Positions 1 to 6,701 of a stretch of DNA of 21,482 nt are shown here, one piece after another; the first letter of the stretch is position 1, and each line of letters starts with the position of its first letter. The stretch lies in the IMG/VR virus record IMGVR_UViG_3300047550_001098, positions 1 to 21,482 of that record. The stretch is one strand, 5' to 3'. The stretch comes from a virus. Under the pieces are notes generated by a model. That model worked only from the letters and a program-made list of their open reading frames with translations, did no database searches and had not been told where the DNA came from. Position numbers and translations under genes: made by a program.

Positions 1-721
1 GAAAACCATTGATGCCCAGTTCTGTAGGGTTACCATACTCATCAACACATTTGTTAGCACCTTTCCAAAGTTCAGCAAATTTGTCTTCGTCTGAATTTGG
101 TGTGCTAGTTATAATGGCCTTACCACCAGTGCTTAGTGTAGGCGATATAGAGGTCCAGAATTCTTTGGCAATGGTGGGTCTCACATAAGCGAACTCATCG
201 GCATACAGCAAGCTGATACTCATACCACGACCAGTTGTTTCTGTGGTGGTCTGTGCCACTATGCGTGATCCATTATCGAATTCCAAACTGCCTTTGTTAT
301 AGCTGGTTACTCCGGCACGTATATGGTCTGCACAAAATTCATAAGCGTAGCGTACACGCTGCATGATTTCATAAGCACCGGTATATTTGTGTGCAGCGAC
401 CAGTATGGTGCTGTCAGGAATAAACATAGCGTACCATAACAAGTAACCGGCTGCAGACGTAGTTTTGCCAGACTGTCTCGGCATGAGACTGATACTAAAT
501 CTATAATTATGATAATTTTCAATCAGTCTTTTTTGATAGTCATAAGGGTTGTACAAGATTTTTCCACGTACAGGATGCTGTATGTAGAAAAAATTACTCA
601 TAAAATATTCTGGCCCGGTGTTGGGATCAGCGCAGGCCATGAACTCGCGTATCTGTTGCTCGTTAAACGACTCAGTGGTATGCGGCTTTTTAACTAAGGT
701 ATAATCAACAGGCTTACTCAT
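1..721 (-). CDS. 17: Terminase large subunit gp17 (partial: ATPase domain)
   Basis: This is the DNA-packaging motor ATPase of a T4-like phage, which docks on the portal and pumps DNA into the prohead. The visible 240 residues contain the whole ATPase signature: an adenine-binding YQ at 62-63, a Walker A motif RQSGKTT at 82-88, a Walker B motif LLYADE with D175 and catalytic E176, and the coupling motif TSTPN at 205-209. The C-terminal nuclease domain lies beyond the left edge, so the gene is cut by the window and not truncated biologically. The ATG at 721 follows the upstream 90-aa gene by 24 nt. No strong Shine-Dalgarno is visible. The gap holds a short inverted repeat AGCCAAC-T-GTTGGCT at 732-746. 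T4 places genes 16 and 17 side by side, but here three other genes separate them. Family assignment is very secure. Confidence 0.97.
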   Translation of the reverse strand, partial: MSKPVDYTLVKKPHTTESFNEQQIREFMACADPNTGPEYFMSNFFYIQHPVRGKILYNPYDYQKRLIENYHNYRFSISLMPRQSGKTTSAAGYLLWYAMFIPDSTILVAAHKYTGAYEIMQRVRYAYEFCADHIRAGVTSYNKGSLEFDNGSRIVAQTTTETTGRGMSISLLYADEFAYVRPTIAKEFWTSISPTLSTGGKAIITSTPNSDEDKFAELWKGANKCVDEYGNPTELGINGF

Positions 722-745
722 TGTTGTACTTAGCCAACTGTTGGC

Positions 746-1018
746 TTATTCTAAGGGTTTTTGTTTTATCATATAGGGCAGGCTGAACCATAGTTTAAAC
801 CAGTCTGGCGTACCTGGTTGTATATCGTGCTCGCGTTCTAGCCTGCGTTTTTCTGTGCCTGTTACACTGATATTAATACCAGTTTCGAATGTGGTCAAGT
901 TAGTTGGCTGTAAACCAGCTAGTTGCTGTAGGTTACGAATGTCATCGTCACTGAGTACAGCATCTGGGACCTGCGATTCTGGAGCAAAGTCCCTGCTGGT
1001 AAATTTATACTCTTTCAT
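746..1018 (-). CDS. Conserved hypothetical protein, 90 aa, between internal head protein and gp17
   Basis: This small soluble protein has no domain I can name. The N-terminal half is acidic and polar. The C-terminal part reads LEREHDIQPGTPDWFKLWF followed by a short hydrophobic stretch, which resembles a small protein I know next to the terminase gene in aquatic T4-like phages; that is memory, not a search. I chose the ATG at 1018 over the TTG one codon upstream because it forms a TGATG junction with the stop of the preceding 455-aa gene, a sign of translational coupling. The position directly before gp17 suggests a packaging or head-related role, but that is inference from context only. Confidence 0.75.
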   Translation of the reverse strand: MKEYKFTSRDFAPESQVPDAVLSDDDIRNLQQLAGLQPTNLTTFETGINISVTGTEKRRLEREHDIQPGTPDWFKLWFSLPYMIKQKPLE

Positions 1019-2385
1019 CAAGTTTTTTTGGCTGGCAAGCCCTTATGCTTGGTCTTAGCAAAATCTCGAGCATCTGCCTTGCTCATAGATTTGGCTGCTT
1101 TTTTAAGTTCGGGGCTGGCACCTTTGACCTTTGCGCCTTTTTGCATGGCATGTACCATGCCCATAAACTTTTGTTGTTGCTGACTTACTGCTTTCTCGGC
1201 AACAACATCGGCCTTATTTACTTTTTTACCTTGGTCTTTGCTTTCATCAAACTTGTCATAAAGATAATTTGCTACTTCGTCGGTTACGTCAGCTTGTTGT
1301 TGAGGTGACAATTTAGCAAATACTTGTCCTAAGGGACTTCTTCTCAAATGATGCTCAATATCCATTGGATCCGTAATATCATCACTTGTGACATCTGGTG
1401 GTAATATTTTGATTATGTTACGAATTAACGAGTCTAACGTAATTACATCACCTTTATATTTTACATCATACATGCCGCTATTGCGACCTGGGGCCATTTG
1501 CATAGCTTTTTCATATGCTTCTTGTTTAGAGGCATATGGACCAGAAACTGAATTTCCGTCATCGTCGACAATATAAAATCCTGCTTGCTCGTCATTAATG
1601 CTTTCTTTCACAGCACCTTTTTTCTTGTCGGCTAGAGCCTTTTTCATGGGCTCTTTCTTGTTTCCGTCTTTGTCCATGTCTAGAAAGTCTGGCTTGCCCT
1701 TGCCTTCCGCCACGACCTTAAATGCTGCTAGTTCTTCATTAAGACGCTGTTCAATCGCAGCAAGTTCTCGGGCTTCACGCATGGCCATGGGATTGTCTCC
1801 ACCGGCTACTTTGGGATAACTGTTCTTAGGACGATTAAGGTCATTGCCTTGTGCTATCTGCACATCAATACCCTGTGTCTCTGGTGCAGGTTCGTTGGCA
1901 TAGGCTTCTTCCATTTCAGCATCATGGTGAGCTGCCTGTGGATTCATACCACTGAGCTTGAGTATTTGTGCCAGCTGTTCAGCAGCTTGACCTTGTGCTG
2001 TTACTGTGAGACTCTTATGGCCAGTACGAGTATCTGTGCTGGCGTTAATGTTCATGCCAGACTCTTGCTCAGGCTCGCCACCGCCCATCATGGCTTGGCT
2101 ATAGCATTCTTCAAGGTCAACACTTTCGTTGTCTTTGGTGTCTTTGTCAGCATCATCTGTGTCTTTGTCGTCAGCTTCTTCGTCTTCCTTGACTGGATAT
2201 TTTTTGCCGTCGACTTCGAATTCTTTTTTGCCGGCGGCCTTGGCTTTGGCCAGTTCACCAGAGAACTCGTTGCCTTCCTGTGTGTCTTCTTCGTCTACTT
2301 TTTTATCAGGTTCGGCGCTTTCTGTCAATGACTGCTTGGTAGTGCTGATGCCATCTAACTTGGCCAATAGTTTAGCGAAATCCAT
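1018..2385 (-). CDS. Acidic putative internal head/scaffold-like protein with DUF3008-like C-terminus, 455 aa
   Basis: This long, low-complexity protein has several recognisable segments. Residues about 20-95 are very rich in D, E and K. Around 232-256 lies a DxDxDG loop (FLDMDKDGNKKEPM) followed by a lysine-rich stretch. The last 55 residues or so (from about 400, FMGMVHAMQKG to KTKHKGLPAKK) resemble DUF3008, a small basic domain of unknown function. Several tripeptides fit the T4 prohead protease rule of a hydrophobic residue, any residue, then E: SLTE-S near residue 20, LNEE and VVAEG. The gene follows the 161-aa protein with a 2-nt gap and a clear AAGGA site. An internal core or scaffold-type protein cleaved during head maturation is the best inference, but no enzymatic motif proves a function. 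I see no match to gp22 strong enough to use that name. Confidence 0.8.
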   Translation of the reverse strand: MDFAKLLAKLDGISTTKQSLTESAEPDKKVDEEDTQEGNEFSGELAKAKAAGKKEFEVDGKKYPVKEDEEADDKDTDDADKDTKDNESVDLEECYSQAMMGGGEPEQESGMNINASTDTRTGHKSLTVTAQGQAAEQLAQILKLSGMNPQAAHHDAEMEEAYANEPAPETQGIDVQIAQGNDLNRPKNSYPKVAGGDNPMAMREARELAAIEQRLNEELAAFKVVAEGKGKPDFLDMDKDGNKKEPMKKALADKKKGAVKESINDEQAGFYIVDDDGNSVSGPYASKQEAYEKAMQMAPGRNSGMYDVKYKGDVITLDSLIRNIIKILPPDVTSDDITDPMDIEHHLRRSPLGQVFAKLSPQQQADVTDEVANYLYDKFDESKDQGKKVNKADVVAEKAVSQQQQKFMGMVHAMQKGAKVKGASPELKKAAKSMSKADARDFAKTKHKGLPAKKT

Positions 2386-2387
2386 GT

Positions 2388-2873
2388 TTATTTTCCTTGT
2401 GTACTGATCTTGTGTTTTTGCAGCTCTTTGAGCATGCTGTCTATGCGCTGTTGACCAACTAAGGGTTGACCACTTTCGGCTTCTAGTTCGGGATTGAGTA
2501 GCACACTGCCTTTGACTTTCTTGGGTTCAATTGGCTGTGCTTCATGCAGCTGATCTTCTTTGCGTGTACGCACTACCACATGAGCGGCACTGATGCCTAG
2601 TCGTTCGGCCACAATCTGTCTGATTTGGTCGTTGACAGTAGGATATCGCAGAGTAATTTCCATAATCTGCACACCGCAAGGGCCTAGACTGGGGAAATCT
2701 GCTTGTGCTCGAACTGGTACTCTGCGTCCTTGAGTGATGTTTTCTACTACATACATACTGAGACCATGTTGCACACTGTTTTGTAGATCTTCACTGAGAT
2801 CACAGTCGGCAACACGAACTACAAATTCGTATTGTGGACGGATTTCCATAAGATAATCTGTTAATGGCTTCAT
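2388..2873 (-). CDS. Putative prohead-targeted structural protein, 161 aa
   Basis: The N-terminus MKPLTDYLMEI resembles the short targeting leader of T4 internal proteins (MKTYQEFIAE), with a possible prohead-protease site after E10. The body (about 12-105) is a compact alpha/beta domain with YEFVVRVADCDL, an ADFPSLGPC segment and EITLRYPTVNDQIRQIVAERL. I associate this pattern with small capsid-related proteins of marine phages, from memory. The C-terminal 55 residues are polar and probably extended or helical. The gene has its own late promoter 22 nt upstream and an AACAGGAT Shine-Dalgarno region, so it starts a late transcript that continues through the 455-aa, 90-aa and gp17 genes. Function is inferred, not shown. 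Confidence 0.8.
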   Translation of the reverse strand: MKPLTDYLMEIRPQYEFVVRVADCDLSEDLQNSVQHGLSMYVVENITQGRRVPVRAQADFPSLGPCGVQIMEITLRYPTVNDQIRQIVAERLGISAAHVVVRTRKEDQLHEAQPIEPKKVKGSVLLNPELEAESGQPLVGQQRIDSMLKELQKHKISTQGK

Positions 2874-2894
2874 AGCTTAAATCCTGTTATTGTA

Positions 2895-2902
2895 TATTTA
2901 TA
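2895..2902 (-). promoter_or_regulatory. T4-type late promoter, TATAAATA, upstream of the 161-aa head gene
   Basis: An exact TATAAATA box on the minus strand lies 21 nt before the ATG at 2873 and abuts the stop codon of gene 16. The box and leader TATAAATATACAATAACAGG nearly duplicate those before gene 13 at 12939-12966. T4 late promoters consist essentially of this box, read by sigma gp55 with the sliding clamp. Confidence 0.8.
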
Positions 2903-3406
2903 TTATTCCGGCATCTTTTTGTTTTCGAGGATCTGTTTAAGTAGTGCATTACGATCCACTACCACAGCTTGTCCATCAATGGGTTTGTTCATAATTGTGT
3001 CATTTTTGGCAGCAGTTTGATCTAAACGTAATTTTTTCAGCTGTAGATCAATCATTTTGAGCTTTTTGTCAATTTTGGCTTGTTTGGCAGTGATGGCATG
3101 ACCTAGTAGTACACCGGCAGTTTGTAGTATTTGTCCACTGAACCTAGCTTCCACATTCATACCTAGGTTCATGAGATCTTCAAACTTTTCTTTAGCCATG
3201 TTACTGAGTTCGTCCAACTCATCATCGGCTGAGTCTAAGTCGCGTACCTGTGGCAGTGCTTGGTCAATGCGATCTACTATTTCAGTGGCATCTGCCAGTT
3301 GCTGTCGTTGTTGTTCGATTAACTCAACAGGATCTACCTGTAATGGTTCTGGCTCTCCGGGCTCAGGTGTAGCCAAATCGAACAGCTCTTCGAGACGTTT
3401 TGTCAT
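2903..3406 (-). CDS. 16: Terminase small subunit gp16
   Basis: The product is the DNA-recognition and regulatory partner of gp17. Its 167 residues match the roughly 164 of T4 gp16 in length. The layout fits: an acidic, proline-rich N-terminus (to about 25), a first predicted helical segment (27-75), and a second strongly helical, lysine-rich oligomerisation segment (about 95-130, AKQAKIDKKLKMIDLQLKK). The tail carries an IDGQAVVVDRNALLKQILENK stretch. The GMNVEARFSGQILQTAGVLLG segment resembles T4-like small terminases of aquatic phages. The gene starts 8 nt after the stop of gene 4 and has no obvious Shine-Dalgarno, so it may depend on coupling. Identity rests on pattern and context (gp17 is three genes on), not on an alignment. 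Confidence 0.78.
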   Translation of the reverse strand: MTKRLEELFDLATPEPGEPEPLQVDPVELIEQQRQQLADATEIVDRIDQALPQVRDLDSADDELDELSNMAKEKFEDLMNLGMNVEARFSGQILQTAGVLLGHAITAKQAKIDKKLKMIDLQLKKLRLDQTAAKNDTIMNKPIDGQAVVVDRNALLKQILENKKMPE

Positions 3407-3414
3407 AAGATTAT

Positions 3415-3852
3415 TTAGCGACGGCTTTTAAGGTTACTGTAGATATCGCCTTCGGATACAACACGAAATCGCATGCCATAGGCCTTGCACCAGGCATGAG
3501 CTGCTGCCCATTTGGCTTGATTCAGTGCCACCGCAGCACGATCACGCACACTACGAGCATTTTCCATGCTGACTTCTTTACTAGGCTTGACTTCTACTAC
3601 TTCAGCATGTTTTTGTCCAGTGCGATCTACATAGACCATCATAAAATCCGGCACGTAGATGGTATTACGACCAGTAAAGGGATTGCGATAGGGTATCATA
3701 AATGGTTCGCTAGCCCATTGCAGCACACTGGGATTATTGTCAGCAAAGGCCATGAAGGTAAATTCCCAACTGCTACGATATGTAGGTTCTTTGCGCCCTA
3801 CATATTTTTCTGTGTTCTTGACTGTGTATTTGCCTTGGGCGTACTTACTCAT
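3415..3852 (-). CDS. 4: Head completion protein gp4, TnsA/PD-(D/E)XK nuclease fold
   Basis: T4 gp4 finishes the DNA-filled head before neck attachment and is related to the TnsA endonuclease fold. The signature is visible: YRSSWE with E30, YVPDF with D69, and EVVEVKP with E87 and K89. These are the expected E, D and ExK residues of a PD-(D/E)XK active site, so the fold looks catalytically intact. A conserved NQAKWAAAHAWCKAYGMRF helix follows. The length of 145 aa matches the T4 protein (about 150). The ATG overlaps the stop of the upstream 126-aa gene by four bases (ATGA), implying coupled translation. Whether it cuts DNA, perhaps trimming the packaged end, is not established by sequence alone. 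Confidence 0.9.
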   Translation of the reverse strand: MSKYAQGKYTVKNTEKYVGRKEPTYRSSWEFTFMAFADNNPSVLQWASEPFMIPYRNPFTGRNTIYVPDFMMVYVDRTGQKHAEVVEVKPSKEVSMENARSVRDRAAVALNQAKWAAAHAWCKAYGMRFRVVSEGDIYSNLKSRR

Positions 3853-4229
3853 GGCAATATGCAGCGAGTAACGTACTTGCTGATTCGTGCGGTACCGCTA
3901 AGTCCCAAATAACTGGTATTAACTCTGTTGAGATTTAAAAACATACTAACATATCTTTTAAAATCTTCTTGGTTCATGGTGCTGAATCTGTCTATAGTTT
4001 CTATAGGATTAACACCTTGTGCTAAACTGGTAAAAACCACTGCACTAGCTATTAATTTGGCAGACTCTTCGTTGTCGGTCATCTTCATAAAATGCGCTAC
4101 TACTGCATCATTGATGTTTTGAGATAAACTAAAGTTTGGTTTATATATATTATTAAAAAATTTATCTGCCGTTGCGTTGAGGTCGGCACGAATACTACTG
4201 GTTTCGAGATTATTAGCAATATCCTGCAT
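3849..4229 (-). CDS. Conserved T4-like structural-cluster protein of unknown function, 126 aa
   Basis: This is a small, mostly helical protein. The NDAVVAHFMKMT segment, the AKLIASAVVFTSLAQGVNP helix and the VSMFLNLNRVNTSYLGLSG motif are features I recall from a conserved small protein of cyanophage-like T4 relatives with no assigned role. Hydrophobic stretches are short and amphipathic, so it is probably not a membrane protein. Its ATG shares a base with the stop of the 550-aa gene (TAATG), with a GGAGGA Shine-Dalgarno inside that gene, and its stop overlaps the gp4 start. Coupling to a tube-fold protein and to gp4 suggests a virion or assembly role. That is inference. Confidence 0.82.
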   Translation of the reverse strand: MQDIANNLETSSIRADLNATADKFFNNIYKPNFSLSQNINDAVVAHFMKMTDNEESAKLIASAVVFTSLAQGVNPIETIDRFSTMNQEDFKRYVSMFLNLNRVNTSYLGLSGTARISKYVTRCILP

Positions 4230-5881
4230 TAGCCTAGTCCTCCTAATTTAGTCTTAGCTAAGTTAATGTCTGTGACCAAGGCAGTAGTTTCAGATGTTTT
4301 AGTAGTCACAGTTTGTTGTGCAATATTATTAAGATTGGTCATAACTGTGATTTCGTTTGATATACCTGCTATTAAATTATTTTTTGTAGCCAAAGCTTCT
4401 GGAGTTGCTGCAACAATGGCTTGAGCTGCTGATAATCTAGTGTTTAACCCCGACAATGCAGTGTTTGTATTAGCAATCTGTCCTTGAGCATAAGTTAATT
4501 CGTTACTGGCGGTGACTAATTTATTTTCAAGACTGCGTATAGTTATGATTAGATCCTGTTTTAATCCTATAGTGTCTATGGTTACTTGTGGTGTCAAGCC
4601 AGACACCGTGCTTTGGTCATTGAGTAATTTTAATTCGGTGCCAGACAAAACCTTAGGTTGCCCCACGTTACTGGGCAGCCGTGGATTATAATTACTAGGA
4701 GGTTTACTTACAGTGCTCTGTAGTATGGGTGTGGATTTATATCTATTAGTCTGAGTTTTACTGTTTAACAAGATAGCTGCGCCGGCTAAGGTAATAGCAC
4801 TACTAGTAGTTTCGATGCCACTGAACTTAATAGCTTGAGCGCCGTCGATGGTGGTTATATTAGGCACCTGCGTTCTATTATAGCTTTGCGTCATGCGTTG
4901 ATTAATCTGTTCCTGAATAGCCAATGTAGCGGTAGCATTAACTACACCTGTTAATTCATTTAAGGCCGCTTGTTTAACATTCATGGTTCTGGCCATATTT
5001 ACAGCTCTGGCTGTTTTAAATAGTGCAGCACCGTAATTACCATTGGTAAAATCTTCTATGGCACTGCCAGTTGTACCCAATAATCCACCGGTACCAAACA
5101 CTGTATTAACACCACCAACTTGTCGCAAGGGACTAGGCATTTTATCATAGTGTAGTTGAGCGAATCCATTTACCTGCCCAGATGCTACTGCTCCTTCTTG
5201 ATACAGTACATTTTCGTACTCAACAATCATGTTGTGTTCTAATAGGTCGCTGGCACCTTGACTGTGAGTACCATGTTTAAAACTTTTAATGATAGGATTA
5301 ATCAGTATATATTCGCTGAATCTCTTTTGATGCAAACTATATATTCTAATAGCTCTTAAATAGTTGTCTACTGTACCTGGCTTTTCATCTTTGTTAGGCC
5401 CATATCCAAAATTCATGTCCATTTCATTGGCGTATTTGTAGGCCATGTCATAGCGTTGTATAGTATAGTCACTGTCTCTATAGTGATATCTAAAATAATC
5501 ATACCAAAAATTTCTTACAAGGTTAGCACTGTCATCGTGAAATACCATACTCACTGAATCAAAGCGCACTTTGCTTTGTATTAAATTTGGTCTGTTATAG
5601 CTATTAAGAACTTTGGTGTCCACAGTAAATTTAGGCAGATCAATGTTCTTGACCATTAAGCCCATTTCAATTTGATTTTCCGTGGTTCTAAACGCCGATT
5701 GTATAGCTGAATTTACATCAAAAAATACGTGGAATAAGAATCCGGTCTTAGGAACTAATCTAAAATTACTACCAACAAATAATCGATTGGCATGAGCGTA
5801 ATCTTTTAGCGTGTCAGGCGTGGCAACTTGTCTTAGAGTTTCTCCTAAAAATTTAACAGCTCCACTGAATATATTAGCCAT
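4229..5881 (-). CDS. Tail-tube-fold virion protein with C-terminal coiled coil, 550 aa
   Basis: The first 240 residues or so look like the tail-tube/baseplate-tube-initiator fold. A FRLVPKTGFLFHVFF strand opens it, then LMVKNIDLPKFTVDTKVLNSYN, then the VRFDSVSMVFHDDSANLVRNFW unit, which resembles the strand-strand-D-helix pattern of gp19 and gp54. Near 205-225 is GASDLLEHNMIVEYENVLYQEG, like the closing strands of that fold. Residues about 270-340 are alanine-rich and helical. The last 120 (from about 430) have heptad-like leucine and alanine spacing that suggests a coiled coil. It is encoded after gp19 behind its own late box, with an AAGGAA site 12 nt before the ATG. A tube-initiator or tube-associated protein (gp48/gp54 type) is the best reading. 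It is not a portal. The gene looks AT-richer than its neighbours. Confidence 0.72.
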   Translation of the reverse strand: MANIFSGAVKFLGETLRQVATPDTLKDYAHANRLFVGSNFRLVPKTGFLFHVFFDVNSAIQSAFRTTENQIEMGLMVKNIDLPKFTVDTKVLNSYNRPNLIQSKVRFDSVSMVFHDDSANLVRNFWYDYFRYHYRDSDYTIQRYDMAYKYANEMDMNFGYGPNKDEKPGTVDNYLRAIRIYSLHQKRFSEYILINPIIKSFKHGTHSQGASDLLEHNMIVEYENVLYQEGAVASGQVNGFAQLHYDKMPSPLRQVGGVNTVFGTGGLLGTTGSAIEDFTNGNYGAALFKTARAVNMARTMNVKQAALNELTGVVNATATLAIQEQINQRMTQSYNRTQVPNITTIDGAQAIKFSGIETTSSAITLAGAAILLNSKTQTNRYKSTPILQSTVSKPPSNYNPRLPSNVGQPKVLSGTELKLLNDQSTVSGLTPQVTIDTIGLKQDLIITIRSLENKLVTASNELTYAQGQIANTNTALSGLNTRLSAAQAIVAATPEALATKNNLIAGISNEITVMTNLNNIAQQTVTTKTSETTALVTDINLAKTKLGGLG

Positions 5882-5904
5882 GTCAGATCAAGTTCCTTTA
5901 TCTA

Positions 5905-5912
5905 TATTTAGT
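5905..5912 (-). promoter_or_regulatory. Probable late promoter variant, ACTAAATA
   Basis: ACTAAATA followed by TAG on the minus strand lies 23 nt before the ATG at 5881, matching TATAAATA at six of eight positions. It sits directly after the gp19 terminator, where a new promoter is needed for the 550-aa, 126-aa, gp4 and gp16 genes. Spacing agrees with the other late boxes in the window. Confidence 0.5.
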
Positions 5913-5915
5913 GAC

Positions 5916-5942
5916 AAAAAAAGACCCCAGTAATGGGGTCTT
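5916..5942 (-). terminator. Rho-independent terminator downstream of gene 19
   Basis: On the minus strand an 8-bp perfect stem, AAGACCCC-ATTACT-GGGGTCTT, is followed by an uninterrupted run of seven T. It lies 28 nt after the gp19 stop and just before the late box of the next gene, so it should end the gp19 transcript. Confidence 0.9.
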
Positions 5943-5969
5943 GGTGGTATGCAGTTGCTGAATGTTGTT

Positions 5970-6590
5970 TTACAGTGTTACATTAAGACCCATAGCTCTG
6001 CCAACATTGGTTCCGATGCCAGTACCGCCTGGAGTTTGTACTGCGTTGTCGAAGCGCATGGTTAACTGAATAGTAACAGGATCACTGCGCTCATAGGCCA
6101 TTTCTTGATAATTTGCATCTTTGATGTAGGCTCCAGAAATTTCCCAAGTTTCTAAAACTTGAATATCTTGATTACCGTTGCCACCGTCGAGCATTTCACA
6201 TCTGAGATTAAATTTATAATCACCACCGGCTGCGGCACTGCTTTGTTCCATGAAGTCAAATTGTTTCTGTAGCTGATAGCCAACTAATCTGCTGACATTG
6301 CCACCAGCATCGTCACGAATGGTAGTGGTAATATCGCCCCAATTTGGTTTTCCAGCCAGCTTAACTCTGCTGTTATACACATGAATATCAATGTCGTCGA
6401 AACTAACCTGTGGACGACTAAAACTTATAACTTGTTTCGTAAGTTCAACAGTATCAGCACCGACTACGCCGAAGCCCTCAAACGTAACACGAAAGCGATA
6501 CTGTAGTTTGGGCATGAGTAGCCCTTGTGTGCTAGCACTCTGGTTAGTTCTTAATGGTACTGTAAACTTAGATAGAGAGGCAACTGCCAT
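5970..6590 (-). CDS. 19: Tail tube protein gp19
   Basis: This is the subunit of the inner tail tube through which DNA passes. The T4-like tube pattern is clear: a short N-terminal arm (to about 25), LMPKLQYRFRVTFEGFG at 25-41, ELTKQVISFSRPQVSFDDIDIHVYNSRVKLAGKPNW, a DITTTIRDD strand-turn, a helix RLVGYQLQKQFDFM, and the closing WEISGAYIKDANYQEMAYERSDPVTIQLTMRFDNA. At 206 residues it is longer than T4 gp19 (163), mainly through N- and C-terminal extensions. The start has a strong TAGGAG site. A GATAAATA late box and a terminator isolate it as a single-gene transcript, which suits a protein needed in many copies. Confidence 0.93.
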   Translation of the reverse strand: MAVASLSKFTVPLRTNQSASTQGLLMPKLQYRFRVTFEGFGVVGADTVELTKQVISFSRPQVSFDDIDIHVYNSRVKLAGKPNWGDITTTIRDDAGGNVSRLVGYQLQKQFDFMEQSSAAAGGDYKFNLRCEMLDGGNGNQDIQVLETWEISGAYIKDANYQEMAYERSDPVTIQLTMRFDNAVQTPGGTGIGTNVGRAMGLNVTL

Positions 6591-6613
6591 TTCATTCTCC
6601 TAACTTATGTAAA

Positions 6614-6621
6614 TATTTATC
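6614..6621 (-). promoter_or_regulatory. Late promoter, GATAAATA, upstream of gene 19
   Basis: GATAAATATTT on the minus strand lies 23 nt before the gp19 ATG. It matches the T4 late box at seven of eight positions and has the same first base and flank (GATAAATATT) as the box in front of gene 18. Confidence 0.75.
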
Positions 6622-6658
6622 TCTTTCTGGCCGTAAAAAACCGCCCTCTATGTAATGC

Positions 6659-6685
6659 AAAACAGGCACCTTGGGTGCCTGTTTT
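6659..6685 (-). terminator. Hairpin terminator downstream of gene 18
   Basis: A perfect 12-bp stem AAAACAGGCACC / GGTGCCTGTTTT with a 3-nt loop lies 17 nt after the gp18 stop. Minus-strand RNA ends the stem in UUUU. The plus-strand reading also ends in a T run, so it could work in both directions. It separates the gene 18 and gene 19 transcripts. Confidence 0.85.
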
Positions 6686-6701
6686 TACAAGTTAACCAGC
6701 C

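Noticed and set aside
307-697. Short open frames of 71 aa (minus) and 62 aa (plus) over gp17
   Set aside because: The gp17 frame runs through the whole stretch with Walker A, Walker B and motif III intact; these are other-frame shadows.
732-746. Palindrome AGCCAACTGTTGGCT before gp17 as a terminator or operator
   Set aside because: The stem is short with almost no loop and there is no T run on the minus strand; alone it does not support a call.
1849-2407. Plus-strand open frames of 160 and 92 aa over the 455-aa gene
   Set aside because: They are antisense shadows of a gene with strong codon structure, have cysteine/phenylalanine- or serine-rich low-complexity translations, and lack ribosome sites.
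4229-5881. Portal protein gp20 as identity of the 550-aa protein
   Set aside because: Length and position after gp19 are tempting, but the strand pattern resembles the tail tube and the long C-terminal coiled coil does not fit a portal.
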